Source: Cristatella mucedo (taxonomy: Eukaryota; Bryozoa; Phylactolaemata; Cristatellidae). From it: 64,000 nt of DNA. Location: the NCBI GenBank assembly GCA_009760855.2, contig WPIO01000008.1, forward strand, positions 10,868,501 to 10,932,500, in the 5' to 3' direction. The notes beneath the pieces are model-generated. The model ran no database searches. It was not told where the DNA came from and saw only the letters and a program-made list of their open reading frames with translations. Made by a program: the position numbers and the translations under genes. Shown here piece after piece: positions 27,901-34,922 of this stretch (positions are counted from its first letter, which is position 1; every line of letters starts with the position of its first letter).

Positions 27901-30900
27901 AATAGCCCACGCCATCTTGCACAGTTCTCAAGCCCTCCTAACCTTACTGGATGCTTAGAACGAGAGTGAAACTGGTCTAAACAGTTGACATTCATGTACA
28001 AGGATGTGGAGTTGACCAAAGCCATTGCTTAAAATGCCTCTTCTTTTCATGTCTAGGGTCACGGAGCACTGCGAGAAAAATCAATTGCTTGCTCTCTTGC
28101 CTATAATTTTTTCCAGAGCACATAACACCACTAACGCATAATTATTGACCATCCGCGTGACTGTCGAGGCGGCAACCGTGGACAATGAGATTGTCAATCA
28201 CCTGTAACAAAGGTGAGTTCACACCTGCGAGAAGCTGGTCAATCTACGTCAGCGGTATTGAATCAACTATGCAGTGCCTTTGTCTCATGTGAATCTCTGT
28301 AATTAGTCATTGTAATCTAGAATGCTGCACCACTGCTGTTCACTGACTCCACCACTCTTATCTCCTGCAGCATGTAGCCACGTGATGTTTACGTTTTTCT
28401 AGTCAGCTCTTTTGCAGTTTCTGCTTCCTGCGCTGACGGTAGTGGTCCATTTTTAGGCTCGCTGTGGTGGAGTTCTAATTAGCCGTGCAAATCGTTTGAA
28501 CTTTTGCTGATCGCCAAAGTGCGTAGTTTTACCTTGAATATGCTGGTACCACCTAATAAGCCGAGCCCACCGAGCTGCTTCCGCTCCCTACCCATTTTAA
28601 AACTCAGGGTAAGTTATATGGACCGTCGTTGTGCAGCATGGCGGTAAGCAACCGTCTAAGCTACACGAGCATTTCAAGTAAAGGAGCCCACGTTTTTACC
28701 AGGGTTCAAGCTTCAAAGCCGAGTGCACAAAGCTAGGATGACTTTGTGCTCAATCGTCATCGCCAGCCATATTGCAAAACAAGGGCCGCACTGCCAAGCC
28801 GAGTTCTATTATATGTCAGCATTTGATATCACCCTGAAAGAGATAAGCGTCGGTACCTCGCCAATTAAGGCTTCCTAGAATCTCGTAAAAATGCGATTAT
28901 TTTCACTAATAGCAGCAAAGGCTCGAAGTCTACTCGATGGTACAAGTGCCTAGTATTGATGAAAGGTAAGATAACTGATGGGTGCTAGAAGTTAATCGGC
29001 TGCTTGTACTGTATCTGGTTAGTCAATGCAAGACATCGATATAGATAATCTTTTTGGCAATTTGGCTTGCCTGACTTGGGCTGAATCGCGCCCGATCTTA
29101 TCTTTGAGCAGCCTGCGAGCGATACTGCTGGGCCCTCAGAAAAGCGGGACTTGGTGTCTAGCACATGCTCCTCCAATAAATATTCTCTTAATTTCCTGGA
29201 ATTAGTACCCGATCTGCTTTAATTCTTGGTGGAAGCAGAGTACCCAAAAGTCGGATTCAATATGCACCTCGGCGGCAGTAAGCCGAAATAACCACGAACC
29301 AGCTGTGTAGCCGTGGCGCGGCCTGGAGCTGCAGCACAGTCATCGCTGGTTTCGCTCGAATGGACTGTAGCCTCTAGTGCCAGCTCTAGTCGGGCCTAGT
29401 TCTTTACGTAGCCAGACACTGGCAGGCTGGCGAATGTCTAACCGGTTGCCATAGTCTCAGCAGCAGCAGGACCTTTCAATTAACAGAGCGGAGTATTCAG
29501 CCAGCTAAGCTAATCTGGTAGTCACACTTTTGCAGGGTTGCTGGCTTTTAGTATTTCCCATTTCGTAAGCCTTATGTAGCCCCAGCTCCTCCGTCTGAGA
29601 CAACTCAAAAGCACATACGTACATGGACAAATTGATGCATATACGCATTTATACGGACAGACCATCAATAAATGAGCTACAGTGTGGACGATGAGACGCC
29701 CAGCATAGGTACCCAGCTCTAACAATCTACCGTCACCAGCCTTGAAAATCCCTAACTGCACTGTCATTCCGGCCATCGAATTACATTGTATAATAGGCGT
29801 GCCACATTTCGAATAAATCCTAAAGAGACCACTTCCGGAGTAGGTGCTCTAAGGATACATCACGGCGTTGGCGAACGAAGCTAGAACTGTTTGCTACTCT
29901 TTGCTTGTCTATGACGGATCAACAGCTGAAGGAGCAGTTAGTGCGCCGACATCTTGAAGCCAATGAGCAGCTAGTCATAGCCATTAGGCTGCGTCGCCTT
30001 CTGATAAGACATTTCTGGCCCCCTACCCGGCATAATGCTGGTCACTTCACCGAAACAGGGAGGATCCGTGCTCAGATCCCTGTATCAGCGTGGGGACGTG
30101 AGAAGTGCTACCAACTGAAACGACTTTATAAGAGATGAAGGTAAGTTGTAGAGCGAGTTGCGAAGCTCTGAGCAAAATTCAGAGCCGCATAAAGGCAGCT
30201 ATAGAATTTTCCGACCGAATGAAGAATATAGTATACAAGAGTGGAAACTTTATGTGGATTACCCCCGGTCAAGTGGTCATATCTTGGACACTTTGCCGCA
30301 TGTCAAGTGGAGGTTTTCAAAAGCTATAGCACAGCGTCAGTATTCAGTTGACCTTAATGCCGCTCCACGGGCCATGTCCAGTTATCCGCTAGCAGATATG
30401 TTAGTTTTAAGAGACAAACAACTTGGCTTCCTTAATCCTGATCAGCACAGCAGGCGGTGAACCACGTTTACAGGCTTATGGGGAGGCTGGATCCTGCAGA
30501 AGCCAAATTGGCTGCACCTTTCATATCACATCGGTCACTAGAGAAATGTGTTATAGTCTTCATGGTCTTAATAGGTTGAAGTATTTGTGGTCTTAATTGA
30601 GCTTCCTCTAGATAACTCTTTTGGATTAGTGGGCAAAAGCAAAAGCACATAAATTGATGCCAATAGCAGAACAAGATTTTCAAAGCATCAAGCGGACCTA
30701 CGCCAGAAATAAACGTCGGAGACTTTGTAGCATTACAATGGCGTAGTGTAATTAACAGGTTATATGGCGATACGTTACATTTATCTTCGACCTTTCTCAT
30801 GCGATATAGCTGTTTCTTCAATTTAAAATGTTGATCCTTTTCGTAACTTGTAGGTTGTTGTAGATTTTTATCCTATCAACTTCGGACCATCACCCTAATT

Positions 30901-31587
30901 TTACGCAAGAGAGCATCCTCCTCGGTGGTCTACTAGGCTATACTTTAATTCAGTCAGCGAAGCTGTAAATTAATAGTTGAAACTGATTCAGGAAGATCCC
31001 TCCCGACTGTTTTGCAGGTTATAAAAGCTAGGGCAATTTAAACTGGATACCTTAACATTCTTAATCAAAGAAATCAAGTCACATAGGGTACAATACAATG
31101 CAAGTTTGATCATCATATTAATTAAAGATTGTGCAGTTAGGAAATATGCGTAGTGTGCATTTTTATTTATAAATTGAAGCCTCTCAAAGATTTAGTTTTA
31201 AATTGAATCTTTCAAGATAATATTTACGGTGAAATTGGAAAATCGCTCAGGTTTTTGGAGTAAAGTTAACTTTTCTTTCACATATTTACAGACAAGTGCA
31301 GCTAGAAGTTTGCTATTCAGCCTTGCATGCTGCAACTGTCGGCAAGCCGGGTTAGCGGTCACTGTAGCTTCAATAGCTCCCATGAAACCGGGGAATTTAA
31401 AAAAAGAATTCAATGGGGGGCTACACCTACCTCCACCATGGTCCAGCAGAATGGCTAGGATGCCATGATGACCGTTTCGAGCTGCATAGTGTAAAGCCGT
31501 CATGCCTCGCCTGTCGGTCGTATTGACGGACTTGGGATCCAGATCGAGGCAACTCACCACGGCCGACTGCACGCCGTCGCGAGCTGC
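218..31587 (-). CDS. TRPA1-like: TRPA1-like channel gene, ankyrin-repeat half (11 exons seen, 3' part off the left edge)
   Basis: TRPA channels are tetrameric plasma-membrane cation channels with a long N-terminal ankyrin stack, six transmembrane helices and a C-terminal coiled coil. Only the ankyrin stack is here. Exons in transcript order: 31431-31587, 19651-19826, 13816-13925, 13570-13672, 13043-13197, 10575-10699, 10292-10340, 7632-7850, 7309-7466, 5306-5467, 218-354, about 1,550 nt in all. Each joined repeat is near 33 residues. Extended loops follow repeats 6 and 11, and repeat 9 starts TPLHRA, as in TRPA1 from memory; this collinearity argues against ANKRD28-type scaffolds. Phases agree at junctions 1-2, 2-3, 4-5, 5-6, 6-7, 8-9 and 9-10. 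They fail at 3-4, 7-8 and 10-11. The first coding exon and the channel domain are not seen. Ankyrin gene: very sure. TRPA assignment: fairly sure. Confidence 0.72.
690..955 (-). mobile_element. LINE-B C-terminal fragment, 5'-truncated
   Basis: On the minus strand this encodes [20 protein letters not shown] and [18 protein letters not shown], ending in a stop near 725. Roughly 265 bp align base for base with 41,405-41,672, differing at only about ten positions by eye. The pattern (an RLWNSLP-type motif followed by LR) is the C-terminal tail of LINE open reading frames. It breaks off at about 955, just before the WNSLP motif. Confidence 0.75.
1490..2600 (+). mobile_element. LINE-A relic, RT core to C-terminus, heavily decayed
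   Basis: Follows the 48,065-49,452 copy in order. At 1,490 is a decayed version of the RT motif ([13 protein letters not shown] against AAFDTIDHQVLLER). At 2,005-2,050 is [16 protein letters not shown] against RNLGVVFQSDLSLDD. At 2,320 is the CCAACAGTCAAGCAACTTCT block. At 2,515-2,560 is [13 protein letters not shown]. Many stops and indels, so an old insertion. Confidence 0.7.
3290..4025 (+). mobile_element. LINE-A 3' end, interrupted by a nested insertion
   Basis: The left part (3,290-3,392) encodes [17 protein letters not shown]-type LINE-A C-terminus. The right part (3,624-4,025) continues with the CTCAAATCCTTTGGAGACC block, the 3' untranslated region and an (ATT)n tail. The two halves join exactly when one copy of CTTGTAAAAAT and the insert are removed. 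Confidence 0.85.
3393..3623 (-). mobile_element. LINE-A 3' fragment inserted into a LINE-A copy
   Basis: A 231-bp minus-strand piece starting at the (AAT)n tail (3,393) and running through the conserved 3' UTR to CGAATCACAGGGA. It is flanked by an 11-bp direct repeat, CTTGTAAAAAT, at 3,382-3,392 and 3,624-3,634. That is a target-site duplication, so this is a 5'-truncated retrotransposition event younger than its host copy. Confidence 0.85.
4871..4942. repeat. (TA)n microsatellite
   Basis: About 70 bases of TA with one GTA interruption near 4,925. Lies in the intron below exon 10 of the TRPA-like gene. Confidence 0.95.
5306..5467 (-). CDS. TRPA1-like: TRPA-like exon 10: ankyrin repeats 13-14
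   Basis: Reads [40 protein letters not shown] and [11 protein letters not shown]. The first base completes the Gln codon of exon 9, giving [18 protein letters not shown]. The acceptor is TTGTTTTAG and the donor is CTCG|GTAAGA (gt at 5305-5304). It is 162 nt and leaves two bases. The next recognised exon starts in an incompatible phase, so an exon of about 80 nt must lie between. Confidence 0.88.
5468..7308. other. Intron 9-10 of the TRPA-like gene
   Basis: About 1.84 kb. I see no repeat relic, exon or RNA gene in it. A short (CA)n lies at 7,246-7,258. Confidence 0.5.
7309..7466 (-). CDS. TRPA1-like: TRPA-like exon 9: ankyrin repeats 11-13
   Basis: Reads [40 protein letters not shown] and [10 protein letters not shown]. 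The acceptor chosen is CTCCTATTGCAG, giving phase 0 to match exon 8 and a 165-nt intron. The donor is GCTCA|GTATGC (gt at 7308-7307), leaving two bases. The sense of the frame continues upstream ([10 protein letters not shown]), but using it breaks the phase with exon 8. The long loop before this exon matches the TRPA1 loop after its tenth repeat. Confidence 0.85.
7632..7850 (-). CDS. TRPA1-like: TRPA-like exon 8: ankyrin repeats 10-11, two compensating frame breaks
   Basis: The ankyrin sense is [36 protein letters not shown], then a change of frame to [20 protein letters not shown] and [11 protein letters not shown]. The exon is bounded by TATTTTTAG and AAG|GTATCG (gt at 7631-7630). From exon 7 (phase 0) the annotated junction reads one base off and stops at TGA, 7815-7817. 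Consensus needs one more G at the GGGCCC acceptor junction (about 7848-7852) and one base fewer near 7738-7741. The two shifts cancel and the 219-nt length is a multiple of three. Confidence 0.75.
7851..10291. other. Intron 7-8 of the TRPA-like gene
   Basis: About 2.4 kb with no recognised repeat or exon. Small open frames on both strands near 8,224-9,277 have no known motif and look like chance. Confidence 0.45.
10292..10340 (-). CDS. TRPA1-like: TRPA-like exon 7: 49-nt micro-exon, ankyrin repeat 9
   Basis: A very short exon found only by consensus and splice signals. It finishes the Arg codon and encodes [16 protein letters not shown], giving [19 protein letters not shown] with exon 6. The acceptor is TAATTTACAG and the donor is AAG|GTAAGA (gt at 10291-10290). 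One base plus 16 codons, ending in phase 0. The equivalent TRPA1 repeat also starts LHRA. Confidence 0.85.
10575..10699 (-). CDS. TRPA1-like: TRPA-like exon 6: ankyrin repeat 8 and start of 9
   Basis: Reads [38 protein letters not shown] and a split Arg codon. The acceptor is AAATTACAG and the donor is CACAG|GTACTT (gt at 10574-10573). It is 125 nt, entering in phase 0 and leaving two bases. It joins exon 5 without a gap: [13 protein letters not shown] keeps the 33-residue spacing exactly. Confidence 0.88.
10700..13042. other. Intron 5-6 of the TRPA-like gene, AT-rich
   Basis: About 2.3 kb of AT-rich sequence with no recognised element apart from the microsatellite at 12,941-12,998. Confidence 0.5.
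12941..12998. repeat. Compound (CA)n(TA)n microsatellite near an exon 5 donor
   Basis: (CA)n followed by (TA)n on the plus strand. On the transcribed strand this reads (TA)n then (TG)n, beginning about 44 bases after the exon 5 donor at 13,042. UG-rich tracts near donors are known to bind splicing regulators. Any effect here is inference. Confidence 0.9.
13043..13197 (-). CDS. TRPA1-like: TRPA-like exon 5: long loop and ankyrin repeat 7
   Basis: Contains [20 protein letters not shown] (loop), [20 protein letters not shown] and FGASCEIQK. The AVQNG and IKCL pattern is the closest single resemblance to TRPA1. Acceptor TATTTCCACAG, donor AAA|GTAAGT at 13042. It is 155 nt (two bases plus 51 codons) and ends in phase 0. 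A (TG)n(TA)n tract lies about 40 bases inside the following intron on the gene strand. Confidence 0.88.
13570..13672 (-). CDS. TRPA1-like: TRPA-like exon 4: ankyrin repeats 5-6
   Basis: Reads [20 protein letters not shown] then [14 protein letters not shown]. The acceptor is AAATTTCTAG and the donor is TTAG|GTAAGC (gt at 13569-13568). It is 103 nt, phase 0 in and one base over, completed by CC of exon 5 to Ala. Repeat 6 here starts the first long loop, at the place where TRPA1 has one after its FPIH repeat. Confidence 0.83.
13816..13925 (-). CDS. TRPA1-like: TRPA-like exon 3: ankyrin repeats 4-5, frame broken
   Basis: Opens after TCCTTGCAG with [22 protein letters not shown] and then meets TGA at 13857-13859, codon 23. 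The ankyrin consensus resumes in another frame as [14 protein letters not shown]. The break falls in a tandem TCATTCAT on the gene strand (13859-13866). One TCAT unit too many explains it. The donor is CTGG|GTATAC at 13815. Even ignoring the extra unit, the exon ends one base out of phase with exon 4, which a GGG versus GG run at the donor could explain. Either a damaged copy or assembly error. Confidence 0.7.
14301..14453 (+). mobile_element. tRNA-derived SINE, copy 1 (diverged)
   Basis: Contains GGTCGTGGGTTCGAATAC, a Pol III B-box-like stretch, then GATCCTTTAT, CAGTGGCTAGTAGCCATTAG and TATAAATAAGGCAGTTAAATC, the same head-body-tail order as the copies at 25.8, 56.9 and 62.9 kb. The A box is poorly kept. 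In the intron between exons 2 and 3. Confidence 0.75.
15055..15170 (+). mobile_element. LINE-A 3'-terminal relic
   Basis: Carries GAAGTGCCTAGAAAGCGATT and CTCTCTGAGGGCTATCTC followed by a short ATT-rich tail, matching the LINE-A 3' terminus at 36,280-36,340. The body is not recognisable upstream. Confidence 0.6.
16038..16165 (-). mobile_element. LINE-A 3'-terminal relic
   Basis: Starts with (AAT)n-like sequence and then GCACCCTCTGAGAACTTAAT, the reverse complement of the LINE-A end. Only the last 100 or so bases are recognisable. Confidence 0.65.
16425..16500 (+). mobile_element. LINE-A 3'-terminal relic
   Basis: TTAAGTGCCTAGAAAGAGAT matches the LINE-A terminus. It ends in a degenerate ATT tail. 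Too short to tell an inserted fragment from a decayed longer copy. Confidence 0.5.
16755..17620 (-). mobile_element. LINE-A relic, RT C-terminus to 3' end
   Basis: Reverse complement of the LINE-A tail. GAGCATCCTCAGAGAACTTA lies at 16,789 and the 3' UTR follows. The block around 17,280-17,370 encodes a decayed form of the HITPLLADLHWLPVKQRI motif. Up to 17,560 is FQSDLSLDD-like coding. It lies between exons 2 and 3 of the TRPA-like gene, on the same strand. Confidence 0.75.
17640..19650. other. Unclassified intronic sequence
   Basis: 17,640-18,610 has balanced composition and phrases such as GGGCCGATCTGTGTGAAACT that look repeat-derived, but I cannot assign a family. 18,630-19,330 is AT-rich with nothing recognised. 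Confidence 0.3.
19651..19826 (-). CDS. TRPA1-like: TRPA-like exon 2: ankyrin repeats 3-4
   Basis: Two repeats containing [20 protein letters not shown] and [17 protein letters not shown]. The acceptor is ATGTTTCAG and the donor is GAG|GTAAAG (gt at 19650-19649). The exon is 176 nt and takes two bases to finish the split codon, giving DHGG-DVGCPN with exon 1. It ends in phase 0, so SLE runs straight into [13 protein letters not shown] of exon 3. The intron before it is 11.6 kb, the longest in the window. Confidence 0.88.
20690..20930 (+). repeat. Unclassified repeat R1, copy 1
   Basis: The core at 20,770-20,850 (ACATTCGGACAGAACTAGGA and GTCTCAGCCGGC) aligns with 21,255-21,325 in the same orientation, at roughly three-quarters identity by eye. 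No ends, tail or coding motif were found. Confidence 0.5.
21200..21380 (+). repeat. Unclassified repeat R1, copy 2
   Basis: Contains CACATCCGGTCAGAACTAGG and GTGTCAGCCGAC, matching R1 copy 1 about 485 bp upstream. Could be an old tandem duplication or two insertions of one family. Confidence 0.5.
21381..24130. other. Intronic sequence with no recognised feature
   Basis: About 2.7 kb between exons 1 and 2 of the TRPA-like gene. A 70-codon minus-strand open frame at 22,790-23,002 has no motif I recognise and no splice or start context to support it. Confidence 0.35.
24200..24425. repeat. Imperfect CA-rich microsatellite array
   Basis: About 225 bases dominated by CACA and CTCACA units with interruptions, and a self-complementary CACACATGTGTGTG near 24,390-24,404. 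Open frames through it are low-complexity artefacts. Confidence 0.85.
24885..25170 (+). repeat. Unclassified repeat R2, copy 1
   Basis: Shares with 28,055-28,340, in the same order, AGTCACGAAGCAC, AAAATTGCTTG, GGCAACCATG, a GATTGA and TTTGTCT region and AATGCTGCA. Similarity may extend left to about 24,760. It contains TTATATAAG at about 25,134. Identity not known. Confidence 0.5.
25550..25618 (+). repeat. Short tandem TTGATGACT repeats
   Basis: Several imperfect units of TTGATGACTAT/TTATTGATGACT. They lie inside an inverted repeat (ACCCTGCTTTGATG at 25,542-25,555 and its complement at 25,667-25,680). Confidence 0.8.
25694..25946 (-). mobile_element. tRNA-derived SINE with leader, copy 2, with target-site duplication
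   Basis: Flanked by an exact 11-bp direct repeat, ATTTCATAGAA, at 25,683-25,693 and 25,947-25,957. On the minus strand it has a 71-bp leader, a tRNA-like head with B box GGTTCGATTTC, then a body ending TTTAATCAGCTAGGA. 242 bp (25,694-25,935) align without gaps to 56,846-57,087, with six differences, all transitions. Confidence 0.9.
26640..26935 (-). mobile_element. LINE-A 3' UTR relic
   Basis: CCTCAGAGAACCTAATCTTT and the following GCACAGTGTCAG blocks are the reverse complement of the LINE-A 3' UTR. Coding sequence is not recognisable above it. Confidence 0.7.
26975..27370 (+). mobile_element. LINE-A C-terminal relic, opposite strand to its neighbour
   Basis: Decayed LINE-A C-terminus: a TCACTGGCTTCTTATGCAGC block (HWLP-like), then CCTTCTTACCTTTCAGACTT, then an AAGTCTGGAACTCACATCCA block (W/SGTHS-like). 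It lies tail to tail with the 26,640-26,935 relic. Confidence 0.6.
27870..28340 (+). repeat. Unclassified repeat R2, copy 2
   Basis: The firm part is 28,055-28,340, with GGTCACGGAGCAC, AATTGCTTGCT, GGCAACCGTGGAC and AGAATGCTGCACCACTG aligning to R2 copy 1. The part upstream (AGCCCTCC near 27,930) is a weaker match. Confidence 0.45.
28341..31430. other. Intronic sequence with an unassigned pair of open frames
   Basis: Two plus-strand frames at 29,911-30,138 ([20 protein letters not shown]) and 30,158-30,460 ([18 protein letters not shown]) are one base out of frame with each other and together span about 180 codons. I do not recognise them. A decayed mobile-element gene is possible. Nothing else was recognised here. 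Confidence 0.3.
31431..31587 (-). CDS. TRPA1-like: TRPA-like exon 1 (first seen): ankyrin repeats 1-2
   Basis: Reads [16 protein letters not shown], then [20 protein letters not shown] and a final DHGG. The acceptor is a pyrimidine-rich tract ending TTTGCAG just above 31587. The donor is GTAGGT from 31430. The exon is 157 nt, enters in phase 0 and leaves one base over, which the next exon completes. The frame stays open upstream to about 31,620 (HSLQ before AARDG), so an upstream acceptor (CCTCAG) is an alternative. No initiator exon is evident upstream. Confidence 0.85.
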
Positions 31588-34090
31588 CTGCAAAGAATGA
31601 AGGGCATCCCTCTGAGGCACTTGTTGTCACGATGTCGAGCTTTATGCCATCTTCTATTTCCGCCATAAGTTCCCAGGGTGCAGGAGGGATCGTATTAAAT
31701 GGATTCCAGAGACATCAGAGGGGCAACCATGAATATCAGCTCATCGCTGAACGAGGCTTACTTCTATTACTCTCAGCGCTGCAGATGGCATCTTATGTCC
31801 GACCTAAGATTACGATAGCCGTGCACCAGAGCTGAGCTAAGATCAACAGTATTAAGTTCCCTCGAAGCCCAGGGCTCTTGCATGCCGACACTAAACAAAT
31901 CCTAGAGCCTCTTGGGTAAGGCATTGGGACCGGAATCGGATATTAAAATACCGGGCGCATCCTCGAATAACAATTGTCCTACCGTGCTCCGAAGACTAAG
32001 ATTACCGATGGTCTTGAATAGCAGTAGCTCAGCATTCATGAAAGCCAAACCCCTTTTGTTTCATCAACAAAGGGCCGGTTATAAGATCTACAATGCTAGG
32101 ACATTCACCCTAGAGAATGGCAAAAAGCCAATGTACTGCTTCAAAAATCCCTTGGATAAAAAACAATATTTTTCGCGGAATCCTTACTGCGTAATGTAAC
32201 TAGGCAGAAGTTTTCCTGAAGTATTTGCTTCTCCTGCTAAGTTTTATTTTACATAAGCATCTGCTCTAGAACGTCAGATGCAGTTGTTTTCAGATTAATA
32301 GCACTTGTGCATATTTAGAGGAATCCTAAATTAGTCCTTTTTGAGATTAAATGCGATACCAACACGGCAGGTATTTGGGCTCCGCATGGAAACCATTAGC
32401 AGGCCTGTTCGGTACAGCACAGTACTGAGGATATGGCTGTACAGTCAACCGGGCAGCTTAATGCAATTTCCAGGATTTATGGATTAATAAAAACCTAGAT
32501 GCTACCATGTCTGGTAAAAGCATTATGCATAAGCAGAGAAATAAAGGTTGCTACTTTGAATGAAGTGATTAATTTTTCTAAAAGTCAACCGGCTATTCAT
32601 TTTTTCTTTTTCCATGACACAAGCTCAAGCTGATCTTTAGTTAAGTAAGAGTTGTTGTGGGCAGCTAAGTCCACGCCAGGCGAGTGATTATCTCTCGCTT
32701 GCATGTTCGGTATTTGTGCTTTTTATCTGAGCTTTGCCCAACCAAAGCTAATGCTGCGGCTGCTAGTAGATGCCGCACAACTTGTCGAGCTACCTTCGAC
32801 CTAGTCCTGCAGAGCCGATCTCGTTGATCAGGGGCGGCAGTGGGCTCTTACATGCGGTCGACCAAAAATCGGAGACATACAAATTAAAACCGGAGCAGAA
32901 CAAGCAGTGCCACACAGATGCGTGTAACCTAATCCCTACCCACACGATTGCCCCTCCCAAACTATCCTGCCGGTCAGGGCCTGTGTCCCATCTTCGGGTG
33001 CTGCCAAGGCGCACTCGTGCTAGACTTAGGCGCTGAATTGAAGCATGTCATGGGTAGGTGGCCGGCCACACATTCTCGGCAGTAACCCAGCGATCAAGTG
33101 ATGCCCTGAGCTGGCTGCAAGCCGGATACCTGCTGCAATGTCAGCTCCCGATCGTCTGTGACGGCGAGAAATGAGCCCTTGCCGCCTTTCTCTTTTTCCA
33201 TGGGGTAGATGGAGTGCTTCAACCAGTTCATATTCAGCTGCTACAACTCCAGTGCGAGTCGTTCGCTGCGCCACCTTCGAAAGCGTGTGCTGTGCTGACA
33301 AGCTCAGTGTGTCTGTGCGATAGCCTGTTTGGTCGAGTCTAATGCCCGAGTGTCATCGATTGAACATGCCAAGCTGCTGGCCCATTGTTTTATTTATAGG
33401 GGTGATTGTCTTAAGTCTCACGTACTCGCTCGCTAGCCCGCTGAGCTTCAAAGCTCTCACTGCAGCCCGGGGCCCTGCTCGGGTTAGCCGATTTTGACAT
33501 CGCCCGGTAAACATTAGCTAAGTAAATGCTCCAGCGGAGCTAGTGGCAAAGTTGCTGGCAACGGTCGGCTCATGCAGAGCTTGCACCGCACAAATGAATC
33601 ATCTCCACTAGGAGGTTTGCCGAGTCGCTCCGGTGCACCCAGCAAGCGGTCAATTAAGGGGGAAAAGTAATGGGGGTTTGGGAGTTGCAAGAGATAAGTC
33701 TTTAAGCCAGCCGCACACATCCCTTCACTGTGGAAAGACATTGTGGGGCGAGATGTTAGACCGATGCAGTTGCTGATTTAGCCAAAGGAGATTGAATGGT
33801 ATCTGGCGAGTTAGAATAAGCTCCGTGATTACGGCGTGGTGATGTGAAAAGTCTGCCAGTCCGCTCTGAAACACGTGAGTCCGATTGGGCGAACGGATCG
33901 CCCTGGGAGACAACCTAGAGCTTCACCCAACGCTCAAACCAGACCTTGAATGTGGCTGGCATGGTTTCACTGTATTGAATCGCGGCCTTGGTGTTCCGCA
34001 AAATCCACGGGCTTCCAAAAAACGCTTCCCGAGAGCTCCGGAGCAGAGGCATTCAGCATTCCCAAAGAGACTAATACACAAATTGCTTTA
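31588..34090. other. Region upstream of the first seen TRPA-like exon; no feature recognised
   Basis: The promoter and initiator exon of the TRPA-like gene could be here or farther right, but no TATA element, initiator ATG with a compatible donor, or repeat was convincing. 32,740-33,520 is richer in G+C than its surroundings and carries short open frames on both strands without known motifs. Confidence 0.3.
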
Positions 34091-34099
34091 AGTGCTAAC

Positions 34100-34922
34100 A
34101 TGAATGCAACCACAATTTCCAAAAGGGCACTGCGTTACAATGGTTCAGGTCCTATCTCAGTGAGAAACTCCAGAGTATTGAAGTGAATGAACAGAGGTCA
34201 TCCGAAAAATCTCTGAAATATGGCGTACCTTAGGGATCTGTGCTAATTCCAGTTCTTTTGATGGTTTATACTTTTCCTCTTGTCAATGTGATTGTAAGGC
34301 ACAATCTAGGCTTTTACTTCTATGCAGATGACACACCCGTGTATCTTTGCTCTGATCCATCCCAGCCCTCCAGCACGTAAAATTCTCACAGCTCGTTGCT
34401 CCATGTATTGATGACATCCGCACATGGATGGCAGCAAACGTTCTGAAAGTGAATGATGATAAAACCAACTATGGGCAAACCAAGAGTGATTCAGAAATCG
34501 AAAAGGCTAACGCTCAAAATTGGCTCTGCCAGCATATTTCCTGTTGAATCTGCACGAAATCTTTGTGTTCTGTTCCAAAGTGACCTTTTATTAGATGACC
34601 ACATCACCTCCTTAGTCAAGTATACCTACTTTCACCTACACCACATTACTAAGTTTGGGTTGGATTACAGGGATACCAAATTTAAATTGGTCCATGCATT
34701 TTTCGGTATCCCGTCTTGACCTCTATAACTCACTGCTTGCTGGCCTTCCAGCTTGTGGACTCAGGAGCTTACACCTGGTGCCAAACTTTGCCGCAAGCCT
34801 CGTCTTTCATGAGCATTGCAGTTGCCATGTAACATCACTTCTTGCCAACCTGCACTGACTCCCAGTCAAGCAATGCATCGACTTCAAGGTTTTGGCGCTC
34901 ACTTTTAGGCCCCTTTATTCTG
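34100..34922 (+). mobile_element. LINE-A relic, RT core; 5' part of an interrupted copy
   Basis: In order: the TTCAGGTCCTATCTCAGTGA block (WFRSYLS), GFYFYADDTPVYLCSDP with the catalytic Tyr-Ala-Asp-Asp at about 34,312-34,335, then RNLCVLFQSDLLLDDHIT, HLHHITKF and a Leu-His-type cleft. Broken by stops and indels. It stops at about 34,920 where the inverted copy begins and resumes at 35,871. Confidence 0.8.

Noticed and set aside
218-31587. Assignment to ANKRD28/44/52-type scaffold proteins
   Set aside because: Single exons, such as exon 10, resemble that family, but the ordered positions of the long loops and special repeats fit TRPA1 better. Not excluded without a search.
31427-31666. ATG-initiated minus-strand frame (MAEIEDGIKLDIV...) overlapping TRPA-like exon 1
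   Set aside because: It reads exon 1 in the wrong frame. Using its ATG as the gene start would need an intron of about 43 nt, and the acceptor at 31,588 already explains the exon.
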